Shown here: one piece after another, positions 1-6,987 of the stretch
Position numbering within the stretch: position 1 is the first letter of the stretch
Layout of the letters: each line of letters begins with the position of its first letter
Source: Paludisphaera rhizosphaerae
GTDB taxonomy: Bacteria; Planctomycetota; Planctomycetia; Isosphaerales; Isosphaeraceae
Assembly (NCBI RefSeq): GCF_011065895.1
Contig: NZ_JAALCR010000009.1
Coordinates: forward strand, 62,001 to 126,000
Direction of reading: 5' to 3'
DNA length: 64,000 nucleotides
Position numbers and translations under genes: made by a program
The notes under the pieces: generated by a model
Told to the model about the DNA's origin: nothing
Databases searched by the model: none
Seen by the model: the letters and a program-made list of their open reading frames with translations, nothing else

Positions 1-168
1 CGTTCGATCACTTTTCGACCCTGCGAATCGTCATCTCCGCGTCTCGCTCGAACTGATGCGGTTCAGTGCTCTCTACAGATATAATGGTCTCGGTTTGCAA
101 TTCCTGTTCGGGCGATTTGCGACGAACGGACGAGGCAATTTCGACGCCTCGCTTTGCGGGGACGAACG
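1..168. other. window start without a gene
   Basis: No convincing reading frame, RNA gene or repeat is visible in this leader. Frames that cross it look like shadows of the small gene that follows. A purine-rich GGGGAC lies just ahead of the first likely ATG at 169. Confidence 0.5.
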
Positions 169-489
169 ATGATGGCCAGAATTTCGAGTTGGCTGACCAT
201 CGTGATGCTCGTCTTCATCGTGGCGATCGTCCTCACTCCTCGCTGGCAGAGGGATCGTCTCTCCTGCCACACCTGCCGGGCACGGAAGGACGTCCAGACG
301 ACGTGGTTCCTGTTCTGGCCGATCTCACGGGAGGAGATGGTCCGCTACGCTGGTCGGCCGAATATCGGCCACGAGCACGCCTGGTGGCGTTATTCCTATG
401 TTCACGGCGACGGCTTCCCAACGTGCGGCGTTGTTCGAGGGGTCGCCTGCAACGTCGATCGTTACGCTGACGGGACTGTCATGCCCTGA
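169..489 (+). CDS. small membrane-anchored protein, function unknown
   Basis: A 106-residue product that I do not recognise. An N-terminal hydrophobic stretch (about residues 7-24, WLTIVMLVFIVAIVL) looks like one membrane anchor or an uncleaved signal. It is followed by a CHTC pair (CxxC), an aromatic- and histidine-rich middle, and two more cysteines near the C-terminus, so metal or disulfide chemistry is possible but unproven. ATG 169 is preferred over an in-frame TTG at 154 because of the purine-rich stretch before it and the double ATG. It ends 43 bases before the reductase-like gene on the same strand and may be cotranscribed with it. Confidence 0.6.
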   Translation: MMARISSWLTIVMLVFIVAIVLTPRWQRDRLSCHTCRARKDVQTTWFLFWPISREEMVRYAGRPNIGHEHAWWRYSYVHGDGFPTCGVVRGVACNVDRYADGTVMP

Positions 490-532
490 ACTCGATGCGG
501 GTGACTGAACCCGCACCCTTCGGAGGGAACCG

Positions 533-1180
533 ATGTCCAAACTACGCGTCCAGAGCTTCGCGACGTCCCTCGACGGCTTCAGCGCCGGGCCGAATCAGAG
601 CCTGGAGAATCCGCTTGGCGTGGGCGGGTTCGAGTTGATGGAGTGGTTCTTCCCGACGCGGGTCTGGAGGACGATGCACGGTCAGGGCGACGGCGAGACG
701 GGCGTCGACGACCGGATGGCGGCGAAGGGGTTCGAGAACTTCGGCGCCTGGATTCTGGGGCGGAACATGTTCGGCCCGATCCGGGGGCCCTGGCCCGACG
801 AGAACTGGAAGGGCTGGTGGGGCGACGAGCCGCCCTATCACGTCCCCGTCTTCGTGCTGACGAATCACCCTCGCCCGACTCTGGAGATGGCCGGCGGGAC
901 GGTCTTCCACTTCGTCACCGAGGGCATCCACGAGGCGCTGAGGCGAGCGAAGGAAGCCGCCGGCGGTCGCGACGTCCGCCTCGGCGGCGGGGTCGCAACC
1001 ATCCGGCAGTATCTTCAAGCGGGGCTCGTCGACGACCTGCATCTCGCCGTTCGGCCGGTCCTGCTGGGCTCGGGCGAGAACCTGATGGCCGGGCTCGACC
1101 TGAAGGCCCTGGGATACCGGTGCGTCGAGAGCGTCGCCGGCGAACGGGCGAACCACGTCTTCCTCAGCAAGAGCGCGTGA
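533..1180 (+). CDS. dihydrofolate reductase-like protein (RibD C-terminal domain)
   Basis: A 215-residue cytosolic protein of the RibD C-terminal/DHFR-like fold, common as a stand-alone NADPH-dependent oxidoreductase in soil bacteria. The N-terminus (KLRVQSFATSLDGFSAGPNQ) is the usual first strand with its SLDG turn. The GRNMFGP segment near residue 78 and the GGGVATIRQYLQAGLVDDLHL segment near 150 match the cofactor-binding core and the last conserved helix-strand of the family. Length is normal for the stand-alone form. GGAGGGAACCG precedes the ATG. It converges on the DoxX gene, whose stop is only 6 bases away. The family is fairly sure; the substrate is unknown. Confidence 0.85.
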   Translation: MSKLRVQSFATSLDGFSAGPNQSLENPLGVGGFELMEWFFPTRVWRTMHGQGDGETGVDDRMAAKGFENFGAWILGRNMFGPIRGPWPDENWKGWWGDEPPYHVPVFVLTNHPRPTLEMAGGTVFHFVTEGIHEALRRAKEAAGGRDVRLGGGVATIRQYLQAGLVDDLHLAVRPVLLGSGENLMAGLDLKALGYRCVESVAGERANHVFLSKSA

Positions 1181-1186
1181 CGGCGC

Positions 1187-1597
1187 TCAGGCGGCAGCCT
1201 CCAGGATCGTCGCCGGCGTGGTCGAGACGATCGACAGCCTGCGGCTCGCCGGCCGGAGAGCCCACGAGGCGGCGACGATCCCCAGGATGACGAGCGGCGT
1301 GATCACCTTGGCCGTCGGATGGCCGACCGCGGCGTGGGACGCGGCCGCGCTGGTCATGTTGAAGGCCATCCCGGCGTAGGCCCATTCCTTCAACAGCGGA
1401 CAGCGAGGAGCGAGCACGACCAGCGCCCCCAGGATCTTCCAGACGCCCAGGATCGTGGCGAAGTAGGCGGGGTAGCCCAGTTCGGTGATCCCCAGCACCG
1501 CGGGCGCGGCGCCGATGGACTGCATCACGCCTCCCGACAGGAAGACGAAGGCGGTGAGGACCGTGGCGACCCAGTAAGCGATCCCTCGCGGATTCAT
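1187..1597 (-). CDS. DoxX-like small membrane protein
   Basis: A 136-residue protein with four predicted membrane helices, fitting the DoxX/DoxX-like family. The run AYWVATVLTAFVFLSGGVMQ opens the protein, and the KILGALVVLAP segment is typical of the second helix. The start at 1597 is supported by a strong TCAGGAGGTT Shine-Dalgarno. It is the last gene of a three-gene minus-strand set (ArsR regulator, SRPBCC protein, DoxX), an arrangement often seen in bacteria and thought to be a self-regulated stress or detoxification unit. The biochemical role of this subfamily is not established. Confidence 0.85.
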   Translation of the reverse strand: MNPRGIAYWVATVLTAFVFLSGGVMQSIGAAPAVLGITELGYPAYFATILGVWKILGALVVLAPRCPLLKEWAYAGMAFNMTSAAASHAAVGHPTAKVITPLVILGIVAASWALRPASRRLSIVSTTPATILEAAA

Positions 1598-1629
1598 GAG
1601 AACCTCCTGATTCTTGGAAATATTGCGGC

Positions 1630-2067
1630 TCAGCCCAACTCGGCCGCGACGCGTTCGAGGCCGTCGACGAACTTCGGCCAGCCGTAGCCCGCGCCCTTGT
1701 AGAAGCCGTCGTCCTCGGCGCGGAAGCCTGCGTGTTCCATCCTCACGAGGGTGCCGCCCACGGCGGGCTCCAGCGTCCAGGTGACGACGGTGTCCAGGCC
1801 GTCGGCGGCCTCCTCGCCCGAGGACCGCCAGCGGTAGGAGAGCTTTTTCAGAGGCTCGACGGTCAGCACCTCGCAGTCCGTCACGCCGTTCCACTGGGGA
1901 CGCGGCTCGGCTCGGAAGTTGAAGCGATGGCCCGGGACCGGCTGGAAGTCGTTCGCCATGAGCCAACGCTCGATGAGAGGGCCCTCGGTGAGCGCCCGCC
2001 AGACCTTCTCGGGCGGATGCGACATCACCCGCTCCACGACGATCGAACGCGAGGCGGCTTCGGGCAT
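1630..2067 (-). CDS. SRPBCC (AHSA1-like) domain protein
   Basis: A 145-residue protein of the START/Bet v1-like SRPBCC superfamily, activator-of-Hsp90-ATPase-1-like branch. The N-terminus SIVVERVMSHPPEKVWRALTEGPLIERWL is the classic first strand and helix of the family, and the end VDGLERVAAELG is the usual C-terminal helix. These proteins hold small hydrophobic ligands in a cavity; no ligand can be named here. Its ATG overlaps the last base of the ArsR stop, so translation is probably coupled. The pairing with an ArsR regulator is a widespread cassette and supports the call. Confidence 0.9.
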   Translation of the reverse strand: MPEAASRSIVVERVMSHPPEKVWRALTEGPLIERWLMANDFQPVPGHRFNFRAEPRPQWNGVTDCEVLTVEPLKKLSYRWRSSGEEAADGLDTVVTWTLEPAVGGTLVRMEHAGFRAEDDGFYKGAGYGWPKFVDGLERVAAELG

Positions 2068-2387
2068 CAGTCCATCTCCTCCAGGAGTTGTTCCAGCTTG
2101 TCGAACCGGTCGAGCCAGAACTTGCCGTAGACCTTCATCCAGTTGGCCAGCGGCGCCAGACCGTTCGGGTCGGCGCTGTAGTGGGTCTGACGCCCCTCGG
2201 GACGGTCGCGAACCAGCCCCGCCGCCTTCAAGACCCCCAGGTGCTTCGACACCGCCGGCTGCGAGATCCCGGCGTAGTCCGTCAGCGCGCGCACCGTCTG
2301 CTCCCCCTCGCCGGCCAGCCTCTCGAAGATGGCTCGCCGCGTCGGATCGCCAAGCGCCCTGAAGACCTCGTCCGGTGCCGCAGGCAT
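2067..2387 (-). CDS. ArsR-family winged-helix transcriptional regulator
   Basis: A 106-residue protein with a single winged-helix domain. DEVFRALGDPTRRAIFERLA is the characteristic first helix pair, SQPAVSKHLGVLKAAGLV is the recognition helix, and the RPEGRQTHYSADP wing follows. The metal-binding cysteines of metalloregulatory ArsR members are absent, so this is the non-metal SRPBCC-linked subgroup. It opens the three-gene minus operon and probably represses it. The upstream 2388-2546 interval is the likely operator region, but no clear palindrome stands out there. Confidence 0.92.
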   Translation of the reverse strand: MPAAPDEVFRALGDPTRRAIFERLAGEGEQTVRALTDYAGISQPAVSKHLGVLKAAGLVRDRPEGRQTHYSADPNGLAPLANWMKVYGKFWLDRFDKLEQLLEEMD

Positions 2388-2546
2388 GGCGGAATCATAG
2401 CCCGATGGTTATGAATTCGTCAAGGCGCAGGAGTAGGCTTGAGTAGAATTGGGTCGAGGAAGCGACGTGGAGCCGGTCATCGGCTCGTTGGCGGGGAGGG
2501 TGTTTCGGACCGCGCCGAGGAGGGCGCGGTCCGAGGCTGTTGCGGT

Positions 2547-3053
2547 TCAGTCGATGGCGGCGGGCTTGCGGGTCTTGGGCTCGGCCTTCTTGGATTCGGG
2601 CTCGGCCTTTTCCTCGGCTTGGGCTTCGGGTTCGGCCTTGCGTGCGGACTTGCGGCGCTCGGCGGCGGCTTTTCGGGCTTCGACGAGGGCTTTCTTCTGG
2701 GGGGCGGTCAGGATGTTCTCGCTCTCGACGAGCTGGCGGTCGCGGAGGGCGTCGGCCTTTTTCTCCAGGTCCTGGATCTGGGGCTGGTACTTGGCGGCGA
2801 CGGCGTAGATGGCTTCCTTCTGCTCGTCGGAGAGGCCCAGGCCGCCGAAATACGCCGGGACGCGATGGGTGGCGTCGGGGGGGCCGGGACGGGCTTCCTC
2901 ATCGGACTTCGCGGTCTTTCCCGCGGATTTCTTGGCCTTGGTGCTCTTGGGCGCTTCCTGCGCGCCGATGGTGGGGGCCAGGGAGGCCAGCGTGAAGGTC
3001 ATCAGCACCGCGCCGGCCGCGGCGGCCGTCGACTTCCGGATCAGATTCGACAT
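2547..3053 (-). CDS. secreted Lys/Ala/Glu-rich protein, possible LTXXQ-like
   Basis: A 168-residue exported protein. A Sec-type signal (KSTAAAAGAVLMTFTLASLAPTIGAQ) is followed by a basic, low-complexity stretch. A helical core of about residues 65-125 (LSDEQKEAIYAVAAKYQPQI and QKKALVEARKAAAERR) recalls periplasmic CpxP/Spy-like LTXXQ proteins, though only weakly. The tail is highly charged and rich in K, A, E and P. The start at 3053 is chosen over a longer frame to 3197 because it places a signal peptide at the N-terminus and has GAGAGG upstream. A periplasmic helical chaperone-like or structural role is a guess. Confidence 0.7.
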   Translation of the reverse strand: MSNLIRKSTAAAAGAVLMTFTLASLAPTIGAQEAPKSTKAKKSAGKTAKSDEEARPGPPDATHRVPAYFGGLGLSDEQKEAIYAVAAKYQPQIQDLEKKADALRDRQLVESENILTAPQKKALVEARKAAAERRKSARKAEPEAQAEEKAEPESKKAEPKTRKPAAID

Positions 3054-3440
3054 GGGGGCGACCTCTCGGGAGCGGAACAGGAAGGAATGGTTCGGCAGGA
3101 CCGAATCGTCCATTAAGCCTAGTATTGAAAAGTTCGCGTCGCAATGGGCGGCCGCGCATTCTTGATTGAATGCGGACGGGAAGTGGGCGGAGGGCATGGG
3201 ATTCGCAATGGTCCAGGAGGGAAACCCTGGGGGTCGGCGTAAGATCCGGGGCCTTGACGACGAAGACCCCTCGGGCCCGGATCCGGGTCGGGGCGAGGTC
3301 GTTCCGGCGGCTGATCCAGGGCAGAGGCTGTGTCTTTACCCTGACGCGGCCGGGCGTTACGATCTTCGGTCGGTCTCCGCCGGGGGCCCGGCGCGGCCGG
3401 ACCGGCGTCCCGCGATCTTGCCGCATGGAGAGTCCACGTC
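3054..3440. other. divergent intergenic region with a small hairpin
   Basis: This 387-base spacer separates a minus-strand and a plus-strand envelope gene, so it should carry both promoters. A perfect 7-base inverted repeat lies at 3155-3161 (CGCATTC) and 3168-3174 (GAATGCG) with a six-base loop. Frames crossing it are rich in Arg and Pro and look like shadows. No other feature is clear. Confidence 0.4.
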
Positions 3441-4316
3441 ATGTCAACAGACGCGAAGAATCCCGAGTCCCCAGTCTCGACGAAGCCGCGAAGCAGCGGT
3501 GAGAAGGGGATCAAGATTTTCATGTGGCCCAAGGTCATCTACATTTTCCCGTCGGCCATCGTCGCCCTGTTTTGCGCCCTCGGGATGTACATGCTGCGGG
3601 AGAAGCTCTACGACCCCAGCGAACCCCACGAGCACGGCGTCGTCCAGAAGGCGGTCGCCGACCCCAACGCTCCTGCGACCACCACGACCACGACCACCAC
3701 AGCGCCCGGCACTCCAGCCCCGATCACTCACCGGGAGCGGTTCAACACTCCCCAGAACTTGCTGGGGGTTCTCTTTCTGACGGTCCTGGCGTTCAACCTG
3801 GTCGTCATGGGGCTGGACTTCCCGAGGTTCGAGTTGATCGGGATCATCCTGGCGATCCTCTTCGGGACGTTCTTCATCTTGTGGCTGGGGGCGTTCTTCG
3901 ACCTCGACCTGCTGAGGCCGATCAATGCGATGCTGGCGGAGATCTACGTGTTCGCCAACGCCGGGTTCTACCTGATGTACGCGCTGGTGGTTCTAACCGT
4001 GCTGGTGATCGTCTACATCACTCGATGGCTGGACTACTGGGAGGTTCTGCCGAACGAGATCCTGCACCACCACGGGCCCCTCTCCGACCTGGAGCGGTTC
4101 CCGACGATGAACCTGAAGTTCGACAAGGAGATCCCCGACGTCCTGGAGTTCATGATGCTGGGCGCGGGGCGGCTGGTGCTGCGGGTCCCGAACGTCGACA
4201 AGGCGCTGATCCTCGACAACGTGCTGTTCATCAACTCGAAGGAAGAGGCTCTCAAGAGGCTGATGAGCCGGCTGGACGTTCGGATCACGACCGACAAGGA
4301 CGAGCCGATCCTCTGA
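3441..4316 (+). CDS. polytopic membrane protein with C-terminal soluble domain, unknown
   Basis: A 291-residue protein with four likely membrane helices (about residues 32-52, 104-124, 131-155 and 166-190) and a soluble C-terminal domain of about 95 residues. The first loop carries a run of eight threonines encoded by ACC/ACG/ACA repeats, a low-complexity linker that could slip in length. The C-terminal part, with LPNEILHHHGPLSDLERFP and later strand-rich segments, looks like a bacterial PH-type or similar small domain; that is inference from pattern only. I know of no assigned function; planctomycete relatives are likely. Confidence 0.75.
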   Translation: MSTDAKNPESPVSTKPRSSGEKGIKIFMWPKVIYIFPSAIVALFCALGMYMLREKLYDPSEPHEHGVVQKAVADPNAPATTTTTTTTAPGTPAPITHRERFNTPQNLLGVLFLTVLAFNLVVMGLDFPRFELIGIILAILFGTFFILWLGAFFDLDLLRPINAMLAEIYVFANAGFYLMYALVVLTVLVIVYITRWLDYWEVLPNEILHHHGPLSDLERFPTMNLKFDKEIPDVLEFMMLGAGRLVLRVPNVDKALILDNVLFINSKEEALKRLMSRLDVRITTDKDEPIL

Positions 4317-4346
4317 CGGCGGAAACCTGGTCCCCCGGCCCGAGGT

Positions 4347-5162
4347 TCAATCGGGTCGGGGGGCGAGCGCCGGCGACGTTCCAACATGAGGTTTGTGGAT
4401 CGGCTCGGCGGCGCCCTCCAGCAGTTCGCGGAGGATCGGGCCGTTGAGCGCTTCCTCGATGTCCACCAGCCGACGCGCGACGAACGCGCCGTCGAGGACT
4501 CGATGGTCGTAGATCAGCTTGACCATCACCTTGCCGGCCACAGGGTCGATCGGGCCGTAGGTCAGGGTGGTCGTCAGGGGGGAGATCGGGTGGATCTGCT
4601 CCGCCCCGAGCGCTCCGTAGGTGCTCAGGCCGAACGTGCCGAACCGTTTGCACCGCTTGAAGCCTGAGATGTTCAGCGTGCTCCACCACAGGAACCGGCG
4701 CACCGGCCTGGGGACGCGGCTGAACCGCAGGGCCTGTCGGAAGAAGCCCACCTCTTCCAGGGGCTTGTTCTTGTAGAACAGCAACGCCTCCTGGAGCTGG
4801 GCGATGGTCTGCCGCTCGGGCGCCCGGAAGAGGCCGACGAAGACGCCCTCCTCCCCCATGTACTGGCGTTCGACGGCCAGCGCGCAGTTCATCCAGGGGT
4901 GTTCGTAGATCCGCGGCCAGGGGAACTCCAGATAGGAGCGCCTCAGGGGCGAGTGCTCAGCACCGACCAGCGCGTACGCCTTCATGAAGAGGCACGACCA
5001 CGACGGGCGCAGCGGGTGCCGGACCCTCGGCCCGGCCAGCGCTGAGACGTCGAACGCCCGGCTCACCGGTGCTGAGGGGATCTTGTGGGCGAAGTGGACC
5101 AGGTCGCCGATAAACCCTCGCGGGCCGGTCGGCGAAAGGTATCGTCCCTTCGGCTCGTGCAT
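4347..5162 (-). CDS. E2/CAT-like acyltransferase domain protein
   Basis: A 271-residue protein resembling the catalytic domain of 2-oxoacid dehydrogenase E2 components and chloramphenicol acetyltransferase. The signature YDHRVLDGAFVARRLVDIEE near residue 225 contains the HxxxDG active-site motif, and SLLTTTLTYG-type strand segments precede it (SPLTTTLTYGPID). Lipoyl and subunit-binding domains are absent, so it is not a complete E2. The ATG at 5162 is preceded by GAGCGAGG. A longer upstream frame exists but has poor codon use. It stands alone, with its 3' end 30 bases from the preceding convergent gene. The acyl acceptor is unknown. Confidence 0.8.
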   Translation of the reverse strand: MHEPKGRYLSPTGPRGFIGDLVHFAHKIPSAPVSRAFDVSALAGPRVRHPLRPSWSCLFMKAYALVGAEHSPLRRSYLEFPWPRIYEHPWMNCALAVERQYMGEEGVFVGLFRAPERQTIAQLQEALLFYKNKPLEEVGFFRQALRFSRVPRPVRRFLWWSTLNISGFKRCKRFGTFGLSTYGALGAEQIHPISPLTTTLTYGPIDPVAGKVMVKLIYDHRVLDGAFVARRLVDIEEALNGPILRELLEGAAEPIHKPHVGTSPALAPRPD

Positions 5163-6074
5163 CCATGCACCTCGCTCAAGACGACGAAAGTGAGGCAGAC
5201 TGCTGACGGGAGGACCCCAGGCGATCGGTTTAAGGTCGCCCGGTCCCCCGGCGGCGTCGTTGCCGACGACCGCGTTTGAGGTCCGGAGGCTACACCAAAC
5301 GCCCCTGCCTGGGAAGGCGAACGCCCCGAATCGGCGTCCGCCCGCGGCACGACCCGCGATCGCCCCAGTCCGACTAATCCTTAACATCGTCACAAGAGGC
5401 CATCGCCTCCAGCTTCTTCTGCCAGGCCCTGGGTCCGATTGGCTTTGATCGTCGAGCCGTGAGGGAGATTGCACAGGTCGCAAAGCGATTAGCATAAGTT
5501 GGTTGCGTCGAAAACTTAGGGCCCGAAGATTGGCTTTGTTCGTCCCGTTCTCGATGTCCGAACGCCGAACTCCCGTGGCAATTTGGCGAACCTGGGTGCC
5601 ATGGTTACGCTTGCATGATCGTGTGAGAAGCGAAGGTCGCACGCTGATTTCAAATGCGTGGCTTGATACTTGCGTGCTTGCGGCCGGCTGCTGCACCGCT
5701 GAACTCCAAGATGATCTCGGGCCGATTCCGACCGTGTTGATCGAGCCATCACATGATTCCGTCCAACCATTAGCGCACCTCGGTTGGCGCTAACTTCGAG
5801 ATCATCTCGACCCGAGTCGAGTGGAAGACCCCCGCTCTCCCTAAGTCACCATGGTTCATGTACGCTATTTTTGTTCGCGATTGGATGCCAGATAAGGCGG
5901 GGTAGGCGCGTTGTAACCCTTAAAGTCCGTCGTGGGGGCTTGTCGATCAGGCCGACCGATCCCCGTTTGGCTGCAGAGCGACGAATGCCACGCCTCCGAT
6001 CGAAAGGGCTAAATCAGAGTAAACCGCTGCAAGGCTCGACAGGCCCAGTGAGGTATGGCGGACGATCCGGTCGG
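5163..6074. other. long gene-free, AT-richer interval
   Basis: About 0.9 kb without a believable gene on either strand. Stop codons are frequent, frames are short and the third-position G/C bias of neighbours is lost between roughly 5460 and 6050. It may hold decayed coding sequence. The stretch near 5592-5643 begins TGGGTGCCATG and continues with partial matches to the REP-like element found at 41247. It may also contain the promoter for the acyltransferase gene (minus strand). Confidence 0.5.
5592..5643 (+). repeat. possible degenerate REP-like element
   Basis: Starts with the same 11 bases TGGGTGCCATG as the element at 41247. With small gaps it continues to share ACGCT and a GC.A.GGTCGC.CG block. 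The 10-base palindrome that defines the intact copies is lost. By eye this is an old, decayed copy; the match could be chance outside the first 11 bases. Confidence 0.35.
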
Positions 6075-6965
6075 TCATGGCCGCTTCTTGGCTTCGAGAA
6101 TCCGCTGCATGTCGGCGAGCATCTCCTCGGTCGGAGCGACTCGGCCCGACTTCATGTCTTCGAGCGAATCTTTCAGAGCATCAATCCGCTCGGCACTTTC
6201 GGCTGCTTCGGCGAGTCTCCGATGCGCAGGATCGGGCATCGTGAGACTCCTTGCCTTCGATTTGCTCTCGAGCTCAGCCTCTCGAGGCCTTGCCGGAATC
6301 TCCATGACCAGCAGCAGTCGATCTCCCTGGACTTCGTCGACTCCGAAGCGATCGAGGAGGGAGATGGGCCGGCGGGCACAGGCGGTGGCGATCCTGCGGA
6401 TTTCGTCGTCGGCCAGGCGGATGGAAGGGGCATGGCGAGGGAGGATGAAGGGGTGGGCCTCGGCGGGGAGATCGGCTCCGATCCGGCTGGCGACGGCCTG
6501 GGCGATCCGCTGTTTCTCCGCCGTGAATGTGCCGTCGGGATAGGGTTGCGTGTCGGCGAACAGCTTTCGCGCGCAGAGGTAGACGAACGGATTCATCGTC
6601 GTCGCCCAGACGATCAGTTTTCGGCCGTTGGCGTCCTCCCACTGTTGGGCGTCACGGATGGACTGCTGGATGAGGCGGACGACCTTGCCGGTCCCCTTCA
6701 CGTCCGGCCGGGGGGCGCAGACGCCCAGGTAGAGGACCGGGAGTTCCCGGCCGTCGATCTCGAGCGACTCGTAGTTGACCAGGAAGAAGCCCTGCAAGTC
6801 GCCCCGCCGGTCTTGCGAGAGGTAAAGGGTGCCGAGCCGGTCGATCTCCCCGTCCAGGCGGGCGTCGTCGTGGGTGAAGCTCCCCGAGGCGACATCGTGG
6901 ATCTGGCGCCGCAGATGGGCGTCGTTGCGGAAGGAGCCGTCGCGAAGGACCTCGATCTGGGACAT
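6075..6965 (-). CDS. GNAT-like acyltransferase fold protein downstream of a hybrid kinase
   Basis: A 296-residue cytosolic protein. The middle has strands LQGFFLVNYESLEIDGREL and PVLYLGVCAPRPD followed by KGTGKVVRLIQQSIRDAQQW (about residues 90-109), which resembles the acetyl-CoA-binding motif A of GNAT enzymes (basic-x-x-G-x-G/A). The C-terminal 60 residues are helical and charged. The start at 6965 follows the stop of the hybrid histidine kinase by 22 bases on the same strand, so the two probably share a transcript and this protein could be an output of, or an accessory to, that signalling system. The GNAT call is moderate; the substrate is unknown. Confidence 0.65.
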   Translation of the reverse strand: MSQIEVLRDGSFRNDAHLRRQIHDVASGSFTHDDARLDGEIDRLGTLYLSQDRRGDLQGFFLVNYESLEIDGRELPVLYLGVCAPRPDVKGTGKVVRLIQQSIRDAQQWEDANGRKLIVWATTMNPFVYLCARKLFADTQPYPDGTFTAEKQRIAQAVASRIGADLPAEAHPFILPRHAPSIRLADDEIRRIATACARRPISLLDRFGVDEVQGDRLLLVMEIPARPREAELESKSKARSLTMPDPAHRRLAEAAESAERIDALKDSLEDMKSGRVAPTEEMLADMQRILEAKKRP

Positions 6966-6987
6966 CGCCGTGATCCTCCGTCCGGGA

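Noticed and set aside
3119-3538. A minus-strand frame of 139 codons over the divergent spacer
   Set aside because: It overlaps the start of the membrane protein gene, is Arg/Pro-rich, and lacks a ribosome site.
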